Positions 1 through 6,251 of a stretch of 64,000 bases of DNA are shown here, piece after piece. The DNA is from Caballeronia catudaia. GTDB taxonomy: Bacteria > Pseudomonadota > Gammaproteobacteria > Burkholderiales > Burkholderiaceae. The notes under the pieces are model-generated. The model ran no database searches, was not told the DNA's origin, and worked only from the letters and a program-made list of their open reading frames with translations. Within the stretch, counting starts at the first letter, position 1; each line of letters starts with the position of its first letter. The translations under genes were made by a program, and so were the position numbers. The stretch spans positions 62,001-126,000 of the forward strand of contig NZ_FCOF02000007.1 in the NCBI RefSeq assembly GCF_001544755.2, given 5' to 3'.

Positions 1-2
1 GC

Positions 3-122
3 GACTGGGTCGAGAGCCTCTCCGCGCTCGTCGAGACCTATGACGGCGAGCTGAAGATCGTCTACTGGACCGTGATGGGCTCGCAGCAGGCACGCGCGAC
101 ACGCGCACGCGCCACCGTCTGA
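3..122 (+). CDS. C-terminal fragment, probable metallophosphoesterase
   Basis: The first 39 codons of the window form an open frame that ends in TGA at 120-122; the start lies outside. The fragment begins DWVESLSALVE and has a short beta-rich pattern (ELKIVYW) followed by a basic tail. A G-D-W-V-E-S motif near the C-terminus is typical of UDP-2,3-diacylglucosamine diphosphatase-like calcineurin phosphoesterases, and such genes often precede this type of glycosyltransferase in Burkholderia relatives. The family call is inferred from a short motif and the neighbour only; no catalytic metal ligands are visible in this piece. Confidence 0.4.
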   Translation, partial: DWVESLSALVETYDGELKIVYWTVMGSQQARATRARATV

Positions 123-171
123 ACGCCGCCGCAGCAAACCATAACAAGCCACACCAACCTGGGCCGAATCG

Positions 172-1200
172 ATGAAAATCATGATCGTTACCGACGCATG
201 GGAGCCGCAGGTCAACGGCGTCGTGCGTACGCTCACGCAGACGACGAAGGAACTCACCGCGCTCGGTCATCGCGTGGAGTTGCTCACGCCGCTCGAATTC
301 AGAACGATCCCCTGCCCGACCTATCCCGAGATTCGTCTTTCGCTGCTGCCGGCCCGGCGCGTCGCCGAGCGCATCGACGCATTCGGACCGGACGCGCTGC
401 ACATCGCCACCGAAGGCCCGCTCGGGCTCGCCGCGCGTTCCTACGCGCTGCGCCACAAGCTGCCGTTCACGACCGCGTATCACACGCGCTTTCCCGAGTA
501 CGTGAAGGCGCGCTTCGGCATTCCGCTCGCGCTGACGTATCGATTCCTGCACTGGTTCCACAAAGGCTCGCAAGCGGTAATGGCGCCGACGCCCGTGGTC
601 AAGAGCGATCTCGAGCAGTACGGCTTCACCAACGTCGTGCTGTGGACGCGCGGCGTCGATCTCGACATCTTCCATCCGATGGAGTCGAAGGTGCTCAACA
701 CCGCGCGGCCGATCTTCCTGTACGTCGGGCGCGTCGCCGTCGAGAAGAACGTCGAGGCGTTTCTGAAGCTCGATCTGCCCGGCTCGAAGTGGGTCGCGGG
801 CGAAGGCCCCGCGCTCGCCGAACTGAAATCGCGCTATACCAACGTGAACTATCTCGGCGTTTTGTCGCAGACCGAGCTCGCGAAGGTTTATGCGGCGGCG
901 GACGTCTTCGTGTTTCCGAGCAAGACCGACACCTTCGGTCTCGTGCTGCTAGAAGCGATGGCCTGCGGCACGCCGGTCGCCGCGTATCCGGTGACGGGCC
1001 CGATCGACGTGCTCGGCACCGACGGGCCCGGCGCGCTCGACGCCGACCTGCGCGAAGCGTGTCTCGAAGCGCTGAAGATCGAACGCGCCGATGCGCGCGC
1101 GTGGGCCGAGCGCTTCTCGTGGCGCGCGGCGTCGGAGCAGTTCGCGTCGCATTTGCGCCGCTTCGGGCCGCGCGCGACGTCCGAGAAGGCCGCCGCATGA
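172..1200 (+). CDS. Glycosyltransferase family 1 (GT4-like)
   Basis: A 342-residue GT-B glycosyltransferase that should transfer a sugar from a nucleotide donor, probably to a lipid or polysaccharide acceptor at the inner membrane. The N-terminal acceptor domain has the typical start (IVTDAWEPQVNGVVRT) and a His-rich turn near residue 100 (TAYHTRFPEY). The C-terminal donor domain carries the retaining E-x7-E region in KTDTFGLVLLEAMACGTPVAA (about residues 250-270). No signal peptide or membrane span is seen. The family includes GDP-mannose-dependent alpha-mannosyltransferases and plant-like sulfolipid or digalactolipid synthases; donor and acceptor cannot be decided. It overlaps dgkA by 4 nt, so the two are probably co-transcribed and may share a role in envelope lipids. 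Confidence 0.85.
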   Translation: MKIMIVTDAWEPQVNGVVRTLTQTTKELTALGHRVELLTPLEFRTIPCPTYPEIRLSLLPARRVAERIDAFGPDALHIATEGPLGLAARSYALRHKLPFTTAYHTRFPEYVKARFGIPLALTYRFLHWFHKGSQAVMAPTPVVKSDLEQYGFTNVVLWTRGVDLDIFHPMESKVLNTARPIFLYVGRVAVEKNVEAFLKLDLPGSKWVAGEGPALAELKSRYTNVNYLGVLSQTELAKVYAAADVFVFPSKTDTFGLVLLEAMACGTPVAAYPVTGPIDVLGTDGPGALDADLREACLEALKIERADARAWAERFSWRAASEQFASHLRRFGPRATSEKAAA

Positions 1201-1748
1201 CGCGACGCGCCGTGGCGCAGGAACGGGCCGAAGCCAACGCGCGCGCGGCAGCGGGCCACACGCGCGAGAACGATCCGTTCGACGACGATCTCGAAGACAT
1301 CGACGACACACCCGTGCAAGCGGCCGAGCCGCTCGGCCCCGACGACCTGCCCTTCAATCCGTACAAGGGCAACCGCGGCTTCACGCGCGCGTGGCACGCG
1401 ATGAAGAACTCGCTCTACGGCTTTCGCATCGCGATTCGCGAGGAGAGCGCGTTTCGCCAGGAACTGACGCTCGCCGCGATTCTCCTGCCGATCAGTCTCT
1501 TCGTGCCGGTCGCGCCCGTGGAGCGAGCCGCGCTGATCACGTCCGTGCTGCTCGTGCTGATCGTCGAGCTGCTGAACTCGAGCGTCGAGGCGGCCATCGA
1601 CCGCATCTCGCTCGAACGTCACGAACTGTCGAAACGGGCCAAGGATTTCGGCAGCGCCGCGGTGATGGTCGCGCTCGGCGTCTGCGTCATCACATGGGGC
1701 CTGATTCTGTGGCCGCTTGCATCCGCGTGGCTCTCGCGTATCTTATAA
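1197..1748 (+). CDS. dgkA: Diacylglycerol kinase DgkA
   Basis: A 183-residue integral membrane kinase that phosphorylates diacylglycerol to phosphatidate and so recycles diacylglycerol released during envelope glycan synthesis. The family core runs from about residue 63 to the end and shows AIREESAFRQE, three hydrophobic helices, NSSVEAAIDRIS and HELSKRAKDFGSAAV, which contain the active-site acidic residues. The ATG at 1197 sits in an ATGA overlap with the glycosyltransferase stop. An acidic, disordered-looking N-terminal extension of about 60 residues (EDIDDTP and so on) precedes the core, making the protein longer than the roughly 120-residue E. coli enzyme. A longer open frame continues upstream inside the glycosyltransferase gene but is its out-of-frame shadow. 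Confidence 0.93.
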   Translation: MTRRAVAQERAEANARAAAGHTRENDPFDDDLEDIDDTPVQAAEPLGPDDLPFNPYKGNRGFTRAWHAMKNSLYGFRIAIREESAFRQELTLAAILLPISLFVPVAPVERAALITSVLLVLIVELLNSSVEAAIDRISLERHELSKRAKDFGSAAVMVALGVCVITWGLILWPLASAWLSRIL

Positions 1749-1892
1749 AGGAGAACGTCATCGCGCTGCGCCAGCGTGGGTGCCGCCGAACGACCGGTTT
1801 ATAATCGCCCGACATTCTCAAAAATAGCAACGGAAGCGGCCGTGCGAACGCTCATCCCGAGCCGCCGCGGCCCGATGCCAAGGTCGGACGAC

Positions 1893-2612
1893 ATGGAAGC
1901 CAAACCACCCCGCCGCACCCGCGAACGGATACTCGAGCTGTCGCTGAAGTTGTTCAACGATATCGGCGAGCCGAACGTCACCACGACGACGATCGCCGAA
2001 GAGATGGAAATCAGTCCAGGCAACCTGTACTACCATTTCCGCAACAAAGACGACATCATCAACAGCATCTTCGCGCAGTTCGAGCAACAGATTCAGAAGC
2101 GTCTGCGCTTTCCGGACGATCATCGCCCGACGATCGACGAGATGTGGTCGTATCTGCAGTACATGGCGGATTTTCTTTGGACGTACCGCTTCCTCTATCG
2201 CGACCTGAACGACCTGCTCGCGCGCAACCGCACGCTGGAAACGCACTTCAAGCAGATCATCACGCACAAGGTGCATTTCGCGAGCCAGTTGTGCGAGGCG
2301 CTCGTCGCCGATGGCGAGATGGTCGCGACGCCGGAAGAGATCAACGTGGTCGCGACGAACATGGGCGTGATCGCGACCTACTGGCTCTCGTATCAGTACG
2401 TGATGAATCCGCGCAAGTACAACGATCAGGAAGCGATCCGCACGGAGCTGCATCAGGCGAGCCTGCATATCATCTCGATCATGGCGCCGTATCTGCGCGG
2501 GCGCTCGCGTCAGCTCTTCGACGACCTCGTTTCCGGTAAGCTGCCCAAGCGCGAATATGCGGACTTCCTGCCGCCGCGCGAGGACAAGTCAGAACCATCG
2601 AAGGATTCCTGA
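1893..2612 (+). CDS. TetR family transcriptional regulator
   Basis: A 239-residue DNA-binding regulator. Residues 5-60 form the TetR helix-turn-helix (RRTRERILELSLKLFND, then TTTTIAEEMEISPGNLYYHF, then NKDDIINSIF). The remaining helical domain should bind an unknown effector; its long, aromatic-rich C-terminal half is typical of the group often found near fatty-acid or polyhydroxyalkanoate genes. I chose the ATG at 1893 because AAGG lies 9 nt upstream; an in-frame ATG at 1875 has no visible ribosome site. A TATAAT hexamer at 1800-1805 is a candidate -10 box. The LOG-family gene starts 2 nt after the stop, so they probably form one transcript. The target is unknown. Confidence 0.85.
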   Translation: MEAKPPRRTRERILELSLKLFNDIGEPNVTTTTIAEEMEISPGNLYYHFRNKDDIINSIFAQFEQQIQKRLRFPDDHRPTIDEMWSYLQYMADFLWTYRFLYRDLNDLLARNRTLETHFKQIITHKVHFASQLCEALVADGEMVATPEEINVVATNMGVIATYWLSYQYVMNPRKYNDQEAIRTELHQASLHIISIMAPYLRGRSRQLFDDLVSGKLPKREYADFLPPREDKSEPSKDS

Positions 2613-2614
2613 GC

Positions 2615-3199
2615 ATGAAAGCAGTCTGTGTCTATTGCGGCTCCGCGACCGGAGCCCGTCCCGTCTATGCGGAAGCGGCCAAGGCGTTCGGCCGCGCGCT
2701 GGTCGAAAACAATCTCGCGCTCGTCTATGGCGGCGGGCGCGTCGGTCTGATGGGTCTCATCGCCGATGAAGTGCTCGCCGCGGGCGGGCGCGCGGTCGGC
2801 GTCATTCCCGAATTGCTGGTCGCAAAGGAAGTCGGCCATACCGATCTCACCGAACTGCACGTCGTGCCCGACATGCACGAACGCAAGAAGATGATGGCCG
2901 ATCTCTCGGATGCGTTCGTCGCGATGCCCGGCGGCGTCGGCACGTTCGAGGAGTTCTTCGAGGTCTACACGTGGGCGCAGCTCGGCTATCACCAGAAGCC
3001 GGTCGGTCTGCTCGACGTGAACGGCTACTTCGATCCGCTCATGGCGATGCTGCGTCACACGGTCGAGGAAGGTTTCATGCGCGCGCCGCTGCTCGACATG
3101 ATTCAGGTCGCGGCCGAACCCGATGCGATGATCGCCAGGCTGAAGGCTTATACCCCGCCCGCGAATGACAAGTGGGCAACGAACCGCAACGTCGTCTGA
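2615..3199 (+). CDS. LOG family protein (cytokinin-riboside phosphoribohydrolase type)
   Basis: A 194-residue Rossmann-fold protein of the TIGR00730/LOG family, which hydrolyses nucleoside 5'-monophosphates to base and ribose 5-phosphate; family members were long mislabelled lysine decarboxylase. The diagnostic motif PGGVGTFEEFFE is at about residues 108-119, preceded by YGGGRVGLMG (about 39-48) for phosphate binding. The length is normal and no export signal is seen. It follows the TetR gene by 2 nt and precedes the SDR gene by 13 nt, suggesting a three-gene transcript. The physiological nucleotide in this organism cannot be told from sequence. Confidence 0.88.
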   Translation: MKAVCVYCGSATGARPVYAEAAKAFGRALVENNLALVYGGGRVGLMGLIADEVLAAGGRAVGVIPELLVAKEVGHTDLTELHVVPDMHERKKMMADLSDAFVAMPGGVGTFEEFFEVYTWAQLGYHQKPVGLLDVNGYFDPLMAMLRHTVEEGFMRAPLLDMIQVAAEPDAMIARLKAYTPPANDKWATNRNVV

Positions 3200-3212
3200 G
3201 GAGCGAGCGCGC

Positions 3213-3959
3213 ATGTCCAAGGTGATTCTGATTACGGGCGGCAGCCGCGGCATCGGCCGCTCGGCGGCGGTGCTGGCGGGCGCGCGCGGCTGGTCCGTCG
3301 GCGTGAACTATGCGTCGAACGCGGCCGCTGCCGATGCGACCGTCGCCGCCGTGCAGGCCGCGGGCGGCAAGGCGATCGCCATTGCCGGTGACGTCGCCGA
3401 CGAAGCCGCGATCATCGCGATGTTCGACGCGACCGAAAGCGCGTTCGGCAAGATCGACGGCGTCGTGAACAACGCAGGCATCGTCGCGCCCGGCTCGATG
3501 CTCGCGGACATGGACATCGCGCGCATGAAGCGCATCTTCGACATCAACGTGCTCGGCGCGTATCTGTGCGCGCGTGAAGCGGCGCGGCGCATGTCGACTT
3601 CGCGCGGCGGCAGGGGCGGATCGCTCGTGAATGTGTCGTCGGCGGCGGCGCGGCTGGGCGGCCCCGGCGAGTATGTCGACTATGCGGGCTCCAAAGGCGC
3701 GATCGACACGCTGACCATCGGGCTGGCGAAGGAACTCGGGCGCGAAGGCGTGCGCGTGAATGCGATCCGGCCGGGGCTGATCGAAACCGATATCCACGCG
3801 AGCGGCGGCAAGCCCGACCGCGCGCAGGTGCTCGGCGTGCAGACGCCGATCGGACGGCCGGGCACGGCGGACGAAGTGGGCGAGTCGATCGTGTGGCTGC
3901 TGTCGGATGCGTCGTCGTATGTGACGGGCGCGATTCTGGATGTGACTGGCGGGAGGTGA
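3213..3959 (+). CDS. SDR family oxidoreductase
   Basis: A 248-residue classical short-chain dehydrogenase/reductase. The NAD(P)-binding motif TGGSRGIG is at residues 8-15, NNAG at about 87-90, the catalytic Ser in NVSSAAA near 140, and the YxxxK pair in YAGSKGA near 156-160. The motif PGLIETDI follows, as usual after the catalytic region. The ATG at 3213 is preceded by GAGGA about 10 nt upstream; an in-frame ATG at 3165 lies inside the LOG gene and is less likely. The family reduces or oxidises sugars, steroids and acyl intermediates, and the substrate here is unknown. It is the last gene of the TetR-LOG-SDR run. Confidence 0.88.
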   Translation: MSKVILITGGSRGIGRSAAVLAGARGWSVGVNYASNAAAADATVAAVQAAGGKAIAIAGDVADEAAIIAMFDATESAFGKIDGVVNNAGIVAPGSMLADMDIARMKRIFDINVLGAYLCAREAARRMSTSRGGRGGSLVNVSSAAARLGGPGEYVDYAGSKGAIDTLTIGLAKELGREGVRVNAIRPGLIETDIHASGGKPDRAQVLGVQTPIGRPGTADEVGESIVWLLSDASSYVTGAILDVTGGR

Positions 3960-3974
3960 CGCGAGCGCGGCGCG

Positions 3975-4366
3975 CTATTGCGTCTCGGGAGCGAACTCGA
4001 TGTGATAGCCGCGTCGTTCCAGCATGGCGAGGATCGCAGACTCGCCGATGATCTGCGGGCCGAGTGACCGGGGGACGCGTGCAGCCCCAGAAATTTCATG
4101 GCATTCAGACCCGTATGAATGTCACCGGCCTCCTCGAAGGCGAAGCGGACGCACAGATCGAGTGGTCCGAACTTCAGCCCCACTGCCTCGAGTTGGGGCC
4201 GCAGCGCAGCGGTAAGCTGAACGTCTTCATTCAAAACATTGTGGAACCAGTTCATGCGTATGGGCTCGGACTCCACCGCATCGGGTGGGGGAATCTCGAC
4301 CCGGATCTGCGGATGATCGATCAGTGCGCGTAGCATGCGGCGGCTGCGCAAGCTGAACCCGCCGTT
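3975..4366 (-). pseudogene. DUF5672 protein remnant, truncated and frameshifted
   Basis: On the minus strand the stretch reads NGGFSLRSRRMLRAL, then NEDVQLTAALRP, then LKFGPLDLCVRFAFEE and FLGLHA. This order matches the C-terminal half of DUF5672 (glycosyltransferase-like) proteins. The frame then breaks at a G5 run at 4070-4074 (C5 on the coding strand). If one C is restored, reading continues as RSLGPQIIGESAILAML and ends at a TAG at 3975-3977. The part of the domain upstream of NGGFS is missing: the frame runs into the 3' end of the DUF924 gene. So there are two lesions, an N-terminal truncation and a one-base deletion. I infer a decaying gene; a homopolymer sequencing error could explain the frameshift but not the truncation. 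Confidence 0.7.
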
Positions 4367-4419
4367 GAGCACGGTTTTGAATGTCGAGAATCCATCCGTC
4401 GTCCTGATCATCCGGATTC

Positions 4420-5007
4420 TCAAAAACCGCCATGCTTCGCCAGCCACGCTTCTTCATCGGGCAAGATCGCACGCCCCAGTATCCGGTTGCGATGCGGAAA
4501 GCGCCCGAAGCGTTCGATGACTTCGGCGTGTTCCACTGCCGATTCGTAAAAACTCGACACGCCCATCTCTTCCTTCAGGTTTCCGAATAATCGAAGCGCC
4601 TCACGCTGGCTTTCGAGCGTTTCATCGTGCTCGAACGGCATATACGCGAACGCGCGATGATACGCGCCCGGCAGGCTCAGATCGTCGCCACATTCGACCA
4701 GCCTGCGAGCCAGCTCAAGCGCACGCGAATCTCCCGCGAACGCGCGCGGCGTGTTCCGATAGCAATTGCGCGAGAACTGATCCAGCAGCACGATCAGCGC
4801 GAGCATCCCAAGCGGCGTCTCTTCCCACTTCCGCAATCCGCCCGCGTGCGCTTCTTCGAGCAATGCGCCGAAACGCTCCGCGAGCATCGCGTCGAAGGCG
4901 CGTTTCTTCTTCCACCAAAGCTTGCGCTCGACGCCATATTCCAGTGAGCCGGGTGTGTCGAACCAGAAGTCGAGCACCGCCTGCGCGCGCGGGTCGATCG
5001 CCGTCAC
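4420..5007 (-). CDS. DUF924 family protein
   Basis: A 195-residue all-helical protein of the DUF924 family, whose fold resembles tetratricopeptide-repeat proteins and whose biochemical role is not established. Visible family features are VLDFWFDTPG near the N-terminus, WKKKRAFDAMLAERFG, then LIVLLDQFSRNCYRNTPRAF near residue 75 and FAYMPFEHDETLESQ near 120. It overlaps the 3' end of the alanyl-tRNA editing gene by 4 nt (ATGA) and should be translated from the same message. The end at GGF and the length are normal for the family. The neighbour suggests no specific partner. Confidence 0.85.
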   Translation of the reverse strand: MTAIDPRAQAVLDFWFDTPGSLEYGVERKLWWKKKRAFDAMLAERFGALLEEAHAGGLRKWEETPLGMLALIVLLDQFSRNCYRNTPRAFAGDSRALELARRLVECGDDLSLPGAYHRAFAYMPFEHDETLESQREALRLFGNLKEEMGVSSFYESAVEHAEVIERFGRFPHRNRILGRAILPDEEAWLAKHGGF

Positions 5008-5735
5008 GCGAGTTCAAGCACGAGCCGGCGCGTGCGCGCGCTCTTCTTCTCCAGCTTCGCGATGCGCAGCGTGCCGATCTCCCCCGTATTGCGCACATGC
5101 GTGCCGCCGCACGGCTGCAGATCGACGTTGTCGATGCGCAGCAGGCGCACGCGGCCAAGGCCCATCGGCGGCTTCACGCTCATCGTGCGCACCAGTTCGG
5201 GGCGCGCGGCCATTTCATCGTCGGTGATCCATTCGGTGTGCACGTCGTGCGCGCCGCCGATCAACGCGTTCAGCTTCGCTTCGACCGTTTCGCGCTCGAT
5301 CGGCTCGACCGTCGCGAGATCGAGACGCGCGTAATCGCTCGTGATGCTGCAGCCGTCCACCGGATACGGCAGCACCGCGCAGATCAGATGGCTCGCCGTA
5401 TGCAGCCGCATATGCCGATGACGCCGCGTCCAGTCGATCTCCGCCTTCACCGTGTCGCCGACCTCGATGCGGGCCAGCGCATCGTCCTGACCCGGCGCGG
5501 GCACGTGCACGGCGTCATCCGGCGTCGCGCCTTCGAACTTCGCCTTGCGCGTATCGGCGATGCCGATGACCGTGCCGTCCGCGAGCGTCAGCGTGCCGGC
5601 GTCGCCGGCCTGGCCGCCGCCGAGCGGATAGAACACGGTTTGATCGAGGTGAATGCCCTGCTCGTCGATGGCCGTGACCGTCGCGTCGCAGCGCGTCAGA
5701 TAGGCGTCTTCGCGAAAGAGTGCGCGTGTGCTCAT
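5004..5735 (-). CDS. alaX: Alanyl-tRNA editing protein AlaX
   Basis: A 243-residue free-standing editing factor that hydrolyses mischarged Ser-tRNA(Ala) in trans, homologous to the editing half of AlaRS. Zinc-binding motifs are LHTASHL (HxxxH, about residues 101-107) and QPCGGTH (about 204-210). The glycine-rich FYPLGGGQAGD at about residues 33-43 marks the AlaX-M type, and the C-Ala domain is absent. I chose the ATG at 5735 because AAGGA lies about 8 nt upstream; the open frame continues to a further in-frame start without better support. It is first in a two-gene unit with the DUF924 gene. The full alaS with its own editing domain lies elsewhere in this window (51.5-54.1 kb). Confidence 0.92.
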   Translation of the reverse strand: MSTRALFREDAYLTRCDATVTAIDEQGIHLDQTVFYPLGGGQAGDAGTLTLADGTVIGIADTRKAKFEGATPDDAVHVPAPGQDDALARIEVGDTVKAEIDWTRRHRHMRLHTASHLICAVLPYPVDGCSITSDYARLDLATVEPIERETVEAKLNALIGGAHDVHTEWITDDEMAARPELVRTMSVKPPMGLGRVRLLRIDNVDLQPCGGTHVRNTGEIGTLRIAKLEKKSARTRRLVLELA

Positions 5736-5828
5736 GTTCGTCCTTCCTTGCGTTCGATGCTCGTGTGATGCGAAAAGCCGATGATGCATCACGCGCGCCG
5801 CGCCTGAACCGGTACAAATCGGCGCGAA

Positions 5829-6236
5829 TCAACCGGGACGGTTGCGCATCCAGTCGGCCGTGTCGAAGAACGAGGTCAGCAGGCGCTCGCGCAAGGCTTC
5901 GTCGACGCCGATGTCTTCCATCGCCCAGGCCATGCAGCGCAGCCATTGATCGCGCTCGTCCGATGCAATCGAGAACGGCAGATGGCGCGCGCGCAAACGC
6001 GGATGCCCGAAGCGGTCGATGTAATGATCCGGCCCGCCCATCCAGCCGCACAGGAACCAGAAGGTCTTGTCGCGGGAATTGTCGAGCGTCGGCGGATGCA
6101 GCGCGCGGATGCCCGCGAACTCGGGCTCCAGATCCATCAGGTCATAAAAGCGGTCGACGAGCGCACGCACGCGCGCCTCGCCGCCAATCAGTTCGAAAGC
6201 GGTCGGCTGTTGGCCCTGTCCAGTTTCTTCGGTCAT
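5829..6236 (-). CDS. Group II truncated haemoglobin
   Basis: A 135-residue 2-on-2 globin that binds haem and probably handles O2, NO or peroxide in the cytoplasm. The sequence shows FELIGGEARVRALVDRFYDLM at the A/B helices, GGPDHYIDRFGHPRLRARH (containing the proximal His), and ERDQWLRCM with the TrpG8 typical of group II (GlbO-like) proteins. The length is normal and there is no signal peptide. It lies 93 nt downstream of the alaX start on the same strand and 15 nt after the permease gene, so it may be the last gene of the permease transcript. The exact ligand function is not predictable. Confidence 0.9.
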   Translation of the reverse strand: MTEETGQGQQPTAFELIGGEARVRALVDRFYDLMDLEPEFAGIRALHPPTLDNSRDKTFWFLCGWMGGPDHYIDRFGHPRLRARHLPFSIASDERDQWLRCMAWAMEDIGVDEALRERLLTSFFDTADWMRNRPG

Positions 6237-6251
6237 TGCTTCTTCGGAAAA

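Noticed and set aside
198..1196. Open frame extending dgkA upstream through the glycosyltransferase gene
   Set aside because: It is the out-of-frame shadow of the glycosyltransferase; Arg/Ala-rich composition and no ribosome site. DgkA starts at the ATGA overlap at 1197.
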